DNA from: Halobaculum roseum
Lineage (GTDB): Archaea > Halobacteriota > Halobacteria > Halobacteriales > Haloferacaceae
Assembly: GCF_019880245.1 (NCBI RefSeq)
Contig: NZ_CP082286.1
Location: forward strand, 762,521-826,520
DNA: 64,000 nt
Direction: 5' to 3'
Shown piece after piece: positions 25,642 through 33,546 of the stretch; the stretch's first letter is position 1; every line of letters begins with the position of its first letter. The notes below the pieces were generated by a model. It had not been told where the DNA came from. It did no database searches and saw nothing but the letters and a program-made list of their open reading frames with translations. Made by a program: the position numbers and the translations under genes.

Positions 25642-28600
25642 TCACCGGAGCGCCTCGGCGACCTTCTCGACCGGATGCGGCGGGTCGCCGTCGGCGCCGT
25701 CGCGTTCGGCGAGCTGCGACCGGCAGGAGGCGCCGGGCGCGGTGACCGCCTCGCCGGGGCTGTCGTCGACCTGGTCGAAGAGGATCGACGCGATGGCCGT
25801 ACTCATCGAGTGATGTTCGGCCTCGTAGCCGAAGCTTCCGGCCATCCCGCAGCACGTGGAGTCCAGCGGGTCCACCTCGTAGCCGGCGCGCCGGAGCACG
25901 CCGACCGCGTGGTGGTCCTTCTTCGTCGCCTTCTGGTGGCAGTGCCCGTGGTACGTGAGCGCGCCCTCCCCCGCCAGATCCATCGACTCGTCGAGCCGGA
26001 AGGCGTCGAGGTACTCCAGCACGCCGTAGCTGTTGGCGGCGACGTTTGCGGCGGCCGCCGAGTCGTGGAGGTCGAGGAGATCCGACTGGAGCATCACGGC
26101 CTCGCTTGGTTCGACGACGACCACGTCGCGGCCGGCGTCGACGCGGGGGGCCAGATCCTCGACCGCGGCGCCGGTGCGCTCGCGGGCGGCGTCGAGAAAG
26201 CCCATGCTGTGTGCCGGCCGGCCGGTGTCCTCCACGTCCGCGAGTTCGACGCGGACGCCCGCCGCTTCGAGCACCCGGACCGCAGCCTTCCCGGCGTCTG
26301 GGTGGTTGTAATTCGTGTACGTGTCCGGGACGAGCACGGCGACGCGCTCGGCGTCCGCCTCGGCGACTGCCGGGCCGCCCCGGGATTCGAACCAGTCGCG
26401 CAGCGTCGTCCGGTGGAACTCCGGGAGGTCGCGCTCGGCGGCGATCCCGAGGAGCTTCTCCCCGAGGAGTCCCGAGCCGGGAAGCCTCATCGCCCAGTTC
26501 GACACCGGCGCCAGCGCCGACCCGACCCGCGAGAGGAGGTTGACGTTCGCGAACAGGCGGTCGCGGAGGCTCGGGCCCTCGCGCTCGTGGCGCTCGTGGA
26601 CGACTTCGGCCTTCAGCTTCGCCATGTCGACGCCGCTGGGGCAGTTGCGCTTACACCCCTTGCAGCCGACACACAGGTCCATCACCTCGCTCGTGAACTC
26701 CTCGGAGAACGGGTCCTCGGGCAGATCGCCCGACATCGCCCCGCGTAGGAGGTTCGCGCGGCCGCGGGTGCTCTGGATCTCCTCGTCGGCCGCACGGAAG
26801 GTGGGGCACATCACGCCGCCGGTCGTCGACTGCCCGCCGCGACAGCCGCCGCAGCCGTGACACAGCTCCGTCATCCCCTGAAATCCGTTCTCGTTGTGCC
26901 AGTTCAGCTCCGGCTCGAACCCCGCGTCGAAGGCGTACTCGGGGTCGAACCGGAGGTGTTCGGTGAGACTGTGATCGCCACAGACGTTCCCGGGGTTCAG
27001 GAGCCAATCGGGGTCGAAGGCGGTCTTGAGGTCGCGGAAGGTCGACCAGAGGTCGTCGCCGTACAGCTTCCGGTTCCACTGGGTTCGGGCGCGACCGTCG
27101 CCGTGCTCTCCCGAGACGCTGCCGCCGTACTTCACGACCAGGTCGCTGGCGCCGTCGGCGATGCGCTCGAACTGGTCGAGCCCCTCGACCGTCTTGGTGT
27201 CGACCAGCGGCCGGATGTGGAGCACGCCGGGGCCCGCGTGGGCGTAGAACGCCGCGAACGTCCCGACCTCCTCCAGCAGCGCCTGGAAGTCGGCGGCGTA
27301 GTCCGCGAGGTGCTCCGGCGGCACCGCGCAGTCCTCGATGAACGACATGTGCTTGGCGTCTGACGTGCGGCTGAGCAGGATCGGCATCCCCGCCTTGCGC
27401 ATCTTCCAGAACGTCGCGCGCCGCTCGGGGTCGTGCGCCTCCAGCGCGTGCGTGGCGAACACCTCGTCGCCGGCGTCGGCGCGGTCCGCGCTCGCCTCGA
27501 CCTCGGTGTCGACCCCGGGACAGCGGTCGGCGACAAGGTCGGCGACCTTCCGTCGTCCGTCGTCGTCGCTGTCGGCGTAGAACTCCACGAGCAGCGTCGA
27601 GTCGGTGCCCTCGGGGAGCAGGCCGACGACATCGCCGAACTCGGCCGTCTCCCGCGCGAGATCGAGGAACGTGTCGTCCATTACCTCGACGGCGGCGGGG
27701 TCGTGTTCGAGGATCCGGGCCACGTCCTCCATCGCGTCCAGCAGCGAGTCGTAGGTGAGCAGCGCGACCGCCTTCGTCTCGGGCACCTCCACCAGCGAGA
27801 CGGTCGCCTCGGTGACGATCCCGAGCGTCCCCTCGCTCCCGCACATGAGCCGCGCGAGGTTCACCGTTCCCGCCTCGCCGGGTTCGTCGGCGCCGACCCC
27901 CTGTCCCGGCCCGCTCGCGGCTCCGCCGCTCGCCTCTTCGGAGGCGGTTCCCGCCTCCCACTCCCCGCGCGCCTCCGCCACGAGCACGTCGAGGTTGTAG
28001 CCGGAGACGTTGCGCTTCATGTCCGGGTAGCGCGCGGTCACCTCCTCGCTCTCCTCGTCGATGACCCGGACGAGTTCGGCGTAGATCCGTTCGAGCAGTT
28101 CCCCGTCGGGGTCGGCCGCCTCGCGCATCGTCGCCACCTCGATCTCGCCGAACGTCTCGACGGAGCCGTCGGCGAGGACGACCTCGCATGACTCGACGTA
28201 CGCGTCGGTCTTGCCGTACTTCAGCGAGTGTGACCCGGTGGAATTGTTGCCGATCGCGCCGCCGATCGCGGACTTGTCGCGCCACGCCGGATCCGGCGCG
28301 AACTTCAGGCCGTGCGGGGCGGCAGCCTCGTTGAGCTCCTCGACGATGCAGCCGGCGTCGACGGTCGCCTCGCGATCGTCGGGGTCGAGATCGCGGATCT
28401 CGTCCATGTACTTCGTGAAATCGAGGACGACGGCCTCGTTCACCGCCTGGCCGGCCAGCGACGTGCCGCCGCCGCGGGGGAGCACCGGGATCTCCCGCTC
28501 GGCACAGTACGCCATCACCGCGGCCACGTCGTCGGTGGACCGCGGGAGGACGACGCCGATGGGCGTCTGCTGGTACGCGGAGGCGTCCGTCGCGTACAGC

Positions 28601-28755
28601 TGTCTGGAGTACGTGTCGAAGCGAACGTCGCCCTCCACGAGTTCCTCCAGGTCGTCCACGAGTCCCGGTCGGGCCACGTCCTCGGAGACGTAGTCGTAGT
28701 CGGCGTCGGTCAGGTCCGGCCCGCCGTCGGGCGGGGACGGGAGATCGGAAGACAT
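25642..28755 (-). CDS. FAD-linked 2-hydroxyacid dehydrogenase fused to Fe-S/CCG domains (D-lactate dehydrogenase-like, YdiJ/GlcD-GlcF type)
   Basis: 1037 aa from the ATG at 28755. N-terminal half is a GlcD/DLD-type flavoprotein: FAD-binding VLPRSTDDVAAVMAY, PRGGGTSLAGQAV, IGGAIGNNSTGSHSLKYG, then FAD-oxidase C-terminal domain with GEHGDGRARTQW. Next come iron-sulfur motifs CHGCGGCRG, CVGCKGCKRNCPSGVD, and a cysteine-rich region ending CCGMAGSFGYEAEHH and a final Cys in APGASCRSQL. The first CCG unit (PDTYTNYNHPDAG) lacks its Cys pair. Family members oxidise D-lactate, D-2-hydroxyglutarate or glycolate and pass electrons to the quinone pool. A TATA-like box 28-35 nt before the ATG supports this start. 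The lut genes 1 kb upstream fit lactate. Confidence 0.9.
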   Translation of the reverse strand: MSSDLPSPPDGGPDLTDADYDYVSEDVARPGLVDDLEELVEGDVRFDTYSRQLYATDASAYQQTPIGVVLPRSTDDVAAVMAYCAEREIPVLPRGGGTSLAGQAVNEAVVLDFTKYMDEIRDLDPDDREATVDAGCIVEELNEAAAPHGLKFAPDPAWRDKSAIGGAIGNNSTGSHSLKYGKTDAYVESCEVVLADGSVETFGEIEVATMREAADPDGELLERIYAELVRVIDEESEEVTARYPDMKRNVSGYNLDVLVAEARGEWEAGTASEEASGGAASGPGQGVGADEPGEAGTVNLARLMCGSEGTLGIVTEATVSLVEVPETKAVALLTYDSLLDAMEDVARILEHDPAAVEVMDDTFLDLARETAEFGDVVGLLPEGTDSTLLVEFYADSDDDGRRKVADLVADRCPGVDTEVEASADRADAGDEVFATHALEAHDPERRATFWKMRKAGMPILLSRTSDAKHMSFIEDCAVPPEHLADYAADFQALLEEVGTFAAFYAHAGPGVLHIRPLVDTKTVEGLDQFERIADGASDLVVKYGGSVSGEHGDGRARTQWNRKLYGDDLWSTFRDLKTAFDPDWLLNPGNVCGDHSLTEHLRFDPEYAFDAGFEPELNWHNENGFQGMTELCHGCGGCRGGQSTTGGVMCPTFRAADEEIQSTRGRANLLRGAMSGDLPEDPFSEEFTSEVMDLCVGCKGCKRNCPSGVDMAKLKAEVVHERHEREGPSLRDRLFANVNLLSRVGSALAPVSNWAMRLPGSGLLGEKLLGIAAERDLPEFHRTTLRDWFESRGGPAVAEADAERVAVLVPDTYTNYNHPDAGKAAVRVLEAAGVRVELADVEDTGRPAHSMGFLDAARERTGAAVEDLAPRVDAGRDVVVVEPSEAVMLQSDLLDLHDSAAAANVAANSYGVLEYLDAFRLDESMDLAGEGALTYHGHCHQKATKKDHHAVGVLRRAGYEVDPLDSTCCGMAGSFGYEAEHHSMSTAIASILFDQVDDSPGEAVTAPGASCRSQLAERDGADGDPPHPVEKVAEALR

Positions 28756-28782
28756 CGAACGGATCGTGGTGGACGTGGGAGT

Positions 28783-28790
28783 CACATAAG
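28783..28790 (-). promoter_or_regulatory. TATA-like box of the FAD/Fe-S dehydrogenase
   Basis: CTTATGTG on the minus strand, about 28-35 nt before the ATG at 28755, matching a leaderless start and arguing against the in-frame ATG at 28872. Confidence 0.5.
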
Positions 28791-28840
28791 CCCGCGGGGA
28801 GCCGGCGAATGCGGCGTCGATGCCAGCCCCGCCGTGTCGG

Positions 28841-29662
28841 TCACGCGGGCTCGTAGACGAGCCCGAACTCATCGCGGGCGACGACAGGCCAGGACTCGGG
28901 CGTGACCGGCTCCGTCGTCTCCTCGCCCCGCTCGAACCGGACGAGTTCGTCGGGCCGAAGCTTCAGATGGCCGTCCGGGGTCGACCGCGACACCACCGGA
29001 TCGCCGGTGAACGGCGACTCCGGGGCGGCCGTGAGGAACTCGCAGGCGGCCGCGTAGAAGGAGCGTTCGCGGGCGACGGTCCCGAAGCGATAGCGGACGG
29101 TCCACTCCTCGTCCCCGGCCCGGCGGTACTCCGTCCGGTAGTCGGCGTCCGGGCGCTCGCTCTCGCGCACGCGCCAGGTTATGCCTGCCTCGTCCGTCAG
29201 GGGCTCGCCCGACAGCGGCGTCGGACGGCGCATCGTCGGCACGCCCATCCCCACGTCGGCGACGACCGGCGTCGCCGCGTCGGGGAGCGAGACGAGCGTC
29301 GTCTGGTGGTTCGCCGGCGGGTGGCCGGGGTCGTCGGCGCCGTCGACGACGCGCGCGGCGACCCGCGTCACGTCGAAGCCCACCGCGGAGAGCAGCGCCC
29401 GGAACAGCTCGTTCAGCTCGTAGCAGAAGCCGCCGCGGCCGTCCCCGCGGTCGACGATCTTCCCGTACAGCGCGTCCGGATGTCGGTCCACGCCCTCCGG
29501 GTCGTCGGCGCGGTGCGGGTGGCCCGCGACCGAGAGCGTCTCGAACGGGACCGACCGGACGTGCGCTCGCTGGAGCCGGCGGAGCCCCTCGCGGTCGACC
29601 GAGACCGTCGCGGGGTCGACGCCGATACGGGCGAGATGGCGCGTCGTGCGCTCGGTGTCCAT
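28841..29662 (-). CDS. Arylamine N-acetyltransferase (NAT family)
   Basis: 273 aa from the ATG at 29662. The catalytic triad of the NAT family is visible: Cys in GRGGFCYELN near residue 72, His in NHQTTLVSL, and Asp in VADVGMG. The SVPFETLSV N-terminal motif is also present. These enzymes move acetyl groups from acetyl-CoA to arylamines or hydrazines. It sits between the dehydrogenase and lutC, on the dehydrogenase strand, with no evident pathway link. TTTTG 28 nt upstream is a weak promoter candidate. Confidence 0.85.
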   Translation of the reverse strand: MDTERTTRHLARIGVDPATVSVDREGLRRLQRAHVRSVPFETLSVAGHPHRADDPEGVDRHPDALYGKIVDRGDGRGGFCYELNELFRALLSAVGFDVTRVAARVVDGADDPGHPPANHQTTLVSLPDAATPVVADVGMGVPTMRRPTPLSGEPLTDEAGITWRVRESERPDADYRTEYRRAGDEEWTVRYRFGTVARERSFYAAACEFLTAAPESPFTGDPVVSRSTPDGHLKLRPDELVRFERGEETTEPVTPESWPVVARDEFGLVYEPA

Positions 29663-29786
29663 GGCGGTGCGACGGCGCCCGGCGGCAAAAGCCGTCCCTG
29701 AAGCGCGTTTCAGTCGGCGGATGCGACCCCGTCGGCGGTCCCGACACAACAACAGCCAAGGGAACCCGGTACGGTACGAAGTCACA

Positions 29787-30293
29787 ATGAGTTCGGACAC
29801 CCTCTCGGCGTTCGTCGCCGGCGCCGAGGACCACCACGCGAGCGTCCACCCGTCCGCGCCCGACGCGGTCCCGGGGACCGTCGCCGACCTGATCGACCCG
29901 CCGGCGGTCGGGGTCCGGCTCCCGGACGGGCTCGACCTCCCCGAGGGCGTCGCGACAGATCCGACGCCGGCGGAGCTGGACGCCGCGAACACGGGGATCA
30001 CCGCCGCACGCCTCGCGATCGCGGACTACGGGACGGTCGTGCTGGAGTCCGACGCCGCCGGCAGCGAGGCGGTCTCGCTGTTCCCCGAGCGTCACGTCGC
30101 GGTGGTGCGCGCCGGCGACGTGGTCCCCGGGATGCGCGAGGCGATCGGCCGCCTCGGCGACCGCCTCCGCGACGGCGCGAGCGAGGTGCTCGCGACGGGC
30201 CCCTCCGCGACCGCCGACATGGGTGACCTCGTGATCGGCGCGCACGGACCCAGGGAAGTCGAGATCGTCCTCGTGGAGGACAGCGATGAGTAA
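29787..30293 (+). CDS. lutC: LutC-like LUD-domain protein (lactate utilization)
   Basis: 168 aa, a short LUD domain protein. Pattern GITAARLAIADYGTVVLESD, FPERHVAVVRAGDVV and TGPSATADMGDLVIGAHGPR is the LutC core, the C-terminal end being the conserved GPRE...VEIVLVED. LutC is a component of the non-flavin, iron-sulfur L-lactate-to-pyruvate oxidation complex (LutABC). It overlaps the next gene by 8 nt, so the two are coupled. The shorter ATG start at 29787 is chosen because the upstream sequence is non-coding. Confidence 0.88.
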   Translation: MSSDTLSAFVAGAEDHHASVHPSAPDAVPGTVADLIDPPAVGVRLPDGLDLPEGVATDPTPAELDAANTGITAARLAIADYGTVVLESDAAGSEAVSLFPERHVAVVRAGDVVPGMREAIGRLGDRLRDGASEVLATGPSATADMGDLVIGAHGPREVEIVLVEDSDE

Positions 30294-32613
30294 GCCCGAC
30301 TCGCGCGCCGAGACGGCCGCCCGGATCCGCCACCTGCTGGAGACGGAGGGCGACGCAGTCGCCGAGAACACGCGCGGGTTCAACCGCGGTCGCCACGAGG
30401 CGGTGCGGGAGCTTGAGGGCTACGAGGCGCTGAAATCGGAGGCGCGGACGGTCAAGGAGGACGCGATCGAACGGCTGCCCGAGCTGATCGACGACCTCCG
30501 CGAGGCGGTCGAGGCGAACGGAGGCCGCGTGTACGTCGCCGACGACGCCGCGGACGCGAACGCGTACGTTCGCGAGGTGGTCGACGGGGGCACCGTCGTC
30601 AAGAGCAAGTCGATGACGACCGAGGAGCTGGAGTTGAACGAGGCGCTCGAAGCCGACGGCGCGGCCGTCACCGAGACGGACCTGGGCGAGTGGGTGCTCC
30701 AGTTGGCCGACGAGGCGCCGAGCCACATCGTCGGCCCCGCGATCCACAAATCGCGCGAGGGCATCGCCGACCTGTTCGCCGAGACGTTCGACCTCGCGGG
30801 CGAGGACCGTCCAGAGACCGCCGAGGAGCTGACCCGGTTCGCCCGCGAGCGGCTCCTCCGGGACATCCGCGAGGCCGACGTGGGCGTCACGGGCGCGAAC
30901 TTCCTCGCCGCGGACTCGGGGACGATGGCGCTGGTCACCAGCGAAGGCAACGCCAGAAAGAGCGCCGTCGTCCCCGACACGCACGTCGCCGTCGCGGGCG
31001 TCGAGAAGGTGATCCCGACCGTCGAGGACCTCGCGCCGTTCATCGAGTTGATCGGCCGCTCGGGGACGGGCCAGGACATCACGTCCTACGTCTCGCTGCT
31101 CACGCCGCCGGTGGCGTCGCCGCCGGTCAGGTTTTCCGAGTCAGACGAGCCGATGGCCGACGCCGGAACCGCCGCCGGCGACGGCGCGTGCGAGGCCCAC
31201 CCCGACCGGGAGTTCCACCTCGTGCTCGTCGACAACGGCCGGCTGGCGATGCGCGAGGACGACGACCTCCGGGAGACGCTGTACTGCATCCGCTGTGGCG
31301 CCTGCTCGAACTCGTGTGGCAACTTCCAGTCGGTCGGGGGCCACGCCTTCGGCGGCGAGACGTACTCCGGCGGCATCGCCACCGGCTGGGAGGCCGGCGT
31401 CGAGGGGCTCGACACGGCCGCCGAGTTCAACGACCTCTGTACCGGCTGCTCGCGCTGTGTGCCGGCGTGCCCCGTGAAGATCGACATCCCGTGGATCAAC
31501 ACGGTCGTCCGCGACCGGATCAACCGCGGCGGCGACCCAGGAAGGTTCGACCCGCTCGTCGAAGGACTCACCCCAGACGACGAATCCGGTGGGATAGACC
31601 CATCGAAACGCCTGTTCGGGAACTTCGACACCCTGGCGAAGCTGGGGAGCGCGACGGCGCCGCTGTCGAACTGGGGGGCGAGCCTCGGGCCGGTCCGCGC
31701 GGCGATGGACCGCTGGCTCGGGATCGCCCCCGAGCGCGACCTGCCGACGTTCGAGCGCGAGACGCTCGTCGACTGGTTCGAGTCGCGGGGCGGCCCCCGC
31801 GTGAGCGAGGGGATGGCGCGTCGGGAGGCCGTCGTCTACCCCGATACCTACACGAACCACGTCGCCGTCGACCGCGGGAAGGCCGCCGTCCGAACCCTCG
31901 AAGCGCTCGGCGTCCGCGCGCACGTCCCGGAGTCGACCGCCGTCGCGAGCGGCCGCGCGCCGCTGTCGCAGGGGATGGTCGAGACGGCCCGCGGGAAGGC
32001 CGAGCGCTGTCGCGACGCGCTGCTCGCGGAGGTCGACGCCGGTCGCGACGTGGTAGTGATCGAGCCGAGCGACCTGGCGGCGTTCGAGCGCGAGTACGAA
32101 CGGCTGCTCCCGGAGGCGGACGCGACGGCGCTGGCGGACGGCTGCTATGAGGTGCTGGAGTACGTGTACGGCCTGCTGGAGAACGGGGCGGAGCCGGCCG
32201 GCCTCGCCGCGGCCGGGGACGGCCACGCGGCCGGCTACGGCGACAGTAGGGGCGCCGGCGATGGCGGCGACGACGGCGAGAGCGACGGTGACGGCGACGG
32301 CATCCCCGTCGCGTACCACGCCCACTGCCAGCAACGGACGCTGGATCTGGAGGCTCACACCGTCGCGGTGCTGGAGCGCCTCGGCTACGACGTGACCACC
32401 TCCGAGACGGAGTGTTGCGGGATGGCCGGCAGCTTCGGCTACAAGTCGGCGTACTACGAGCTGTCGATGGACGTGGGCGAGCCGCTGGTCGAGCAGTTCG
32501 GCGACGCCGACCGCGTGCTCGCCTCGGGCACCTCCTGCTGTGAGCAACTGGACGCGCTGCTCGGGCCGTCGACGGAGCATCCGATCGAGGCGATCGCGCC
32601 GCCCGAGCGGTAG
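30286..32613 (+). CDS. lutB: LutB-LutA fusion: LUD domain, two 4Fe-4S clusters and CCG domains
   Basis: 775 aa. The LUD domain fills about residues 1-290 (SKSMTTEELELNEALE; TGANFLAADSGTMALVTSEG). Ferredoxin-type clusters follow: CIRCGACSNSCGNF and CTGCSRCVPACPVKID. The last ~300 residues are a LutA-like cysteine-rich region: PDTYTNHVAVDRG (a degenerate first CCG), HCQQRTLDL, then CCGMAGSFGYKS and SCCEQL. Bacterial LutA and LutB are separate, so this is a fusion giving a full L-lactate oxidation unit together with LutC. A glycine/aspartate-rich insertion (AAAGDGHAAGYGDSRGAG region, around residue 650) interrupts the LutA part and is probably a flexible loop. Confidence 0.9.
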   Translation: MSKPDSRAETAARIRHLLETEGDAVAENTRGFNRGRHEAVRELEGYEALKSEARTVKEDAIERLPELIDDLREAVEANGGRVYVADDAADANAYVREVVDGGTVVKSKSMTTEELELNEALEADGAAVTETDLGEWVLQLADEAPSHIVGPAIHKSREGIADLFAETFDLAGEDRPETAEELTRFARERLLRDIREADVGVTGANFLAADSGTMALVTSEGNARKSAVVPDTHVAVAGVEKVIPTVEDLAPFIELIGRSGTGQDITSYVSLLTPPVASPPVRFSESDEPMADAGTAAGDGACEAHPDREFHLVLVDNGRLAMREDDDLRETLYCIRCGACSNSCGNFQSVGGHAFGGETYSGGIATGWEAGVEGLDTAAEFNDLCTGCSRCVPACPVKIDIPWINTVVRDRINRGGDPGRFDPLVEGLTPDDESGGIDPSKRLFGNFDTLAKLGSATAPLSNWGASLGPVRAAMDRWLGIAPERDLPTFERETLVDWFESRGGPRVSEGMARREAVVYPDTYTNHVAVDRGKAAVRTLEALGVRAHVPESTAVASGRAPLSQGMVETARGKAERCRDALLAEVDAGRDVVVIEPSDLAAFEREYERLLPEADATALADGCYEVLEYVYGLLENGAEPAGLAAAGDGHAAGYGDSRGAGDGGDDGESDGDGDGIPVAYHAHCQQRTLDLEAHTVAVLERLGYDVTTSETECCGMAGSFGYKSAYYELSMDVGEPLVEQFGDADRVLASGTSCCEQLDALLGPSTEHPIEAIAPPER

Positions 32614-32724
32614 CCGTCGCCCGCACCCTGTCGCGACGCGATCCTCCGCCGGTGGACTGTGGTCGCGAGAACCGGGAACGTGCGTCCGCCCAACGTCTGA
32701 CGCGTGTAAGCCCGCGAGGAACGA

Positions 32725-32731
32725 TTTTAAG
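32725..32731 (+). promoter_or_regulatory. TATA-like box of the PRC-barrel gene
   Basis: TTTTAAG centred about 28 nt before the ATG at 32756, as expected of a leaderless transcript. Confidence 0.55.
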
Positions 32732-32755
32732 ACCCGCCCCGCCGATCTGCGGGAC

Positions 32756-33049
32756 ATGAACGCAGACGCGGCGCCACAGGAGATCACGACTCTCGTGGGG
32801 AGGGAGGTCTACTCCAACAACGGCGTGTTCGTGGGGGAAGTCGAGGACGTGCGCCTCGACCTGGATTCCGAGGCCGTCACCGGGCTCGCGCTGTCGCAAC
32901 TCAGCGACGAACTGTTCGCCAGTCGGGTCGAGCCCGGGAAGGGCGTGATGATCCCGTACCGGTGGGTGCGCGCCGTCGGCGACGTGATCCTCATCAACGA
33001 CACAATCGAGCGCCTCAAGGACGAGACCAACGAGGAGGCGGTCGCGTAG
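32756..33049 (+). CDS. PRC-barrel domain protein (CdpB-like candidate)
   Basis: 97 aa. Consists of one PRC-barrel: LVGREVYSNNGVFVGEVEDV, LDLDSEAVTGLALSQLSDEL, MIPYRWVRAVGDVILI. Haloarchaea have small PRC-barrel proteins of this size (CdpB1/CdpB2) that link to SepF in cell division; size and position next to a DHH-phosphoesterase gene are consistent, but orthology is only inferred from memory. The promoter and start are well supported. Confidence 0.75.
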   Translation: MNADAAPQEITTLVGREVYSNNGVFVGEVEDVRLDLDSEAVTGLALSQLSDELFASRVEPGKGVMIPYRWVRAVGDVILINDTIERLKDETNEEAVA

Positions 33050-33546
33050 GTGCACGCGGCCGTGGTCGACCCGCTCGGTCGAGGCCTCGGCGGCGGCGCC
33101 GCTCCCGGCGCTATCGGCGTCTTCTCGGGACAGTCCGCGTCGCTGTCGGAGTAGCCTGCCGGGAACGCGGGGGACCGCGGCGCGGTGCCGCGGTGGGTCG
33201 GCGCGCGATACCGATGAGTTGCCCGTGCTGTACTCGAACGCCTGTGCGGTGGTTTCGACCCGGCCCTCTCACGCCGGGATGCGCTGTGCAGTTGGGTCAG
33301 ACCCGCTGTCTCGGATGTCGGTCGGCAGCCTCTGCCACGTTCGAGCCGTTCGTCTGTCCTCGTTCGATGCCGACCACCTCTCGTGTGGTACTATGTGACA
33401 TGGAGTATAAATCACTTTCTGCTGCGGCACCGACGACACCGGGGATCGATCGCCTGCGGACGGCCTTTCGATGAACGGACACAACGAACGGCGGACCGAC
33501 GCCGCGATCGACGACGAGCCGACCTACCGGCGGTCGGCGCGGGTCG
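33050..33546. other. Non-coding stretch between PRC-barrel and RCK-DHH genes
   Basis: 497 bp. No convincing gene. Codon bias of the longest frame (33213-33474, with CPCC and CLGC) is poor for this genome, so it is not called. A TATAAAT-like element at 33405-33412 is visible but no ORF follows at a leaderless distance. The dehydrated A+T-rich patch around 33395-33425 stands out against the G+C-rich surroundings. Confidence 0.4.

Noticed and set aside
33213..33474. Frame with CPCC and CLGC that might be a zinc protein
   Set aside because: Third-position bias is wrong for this genome, no family match, and no promoter or start of quality.
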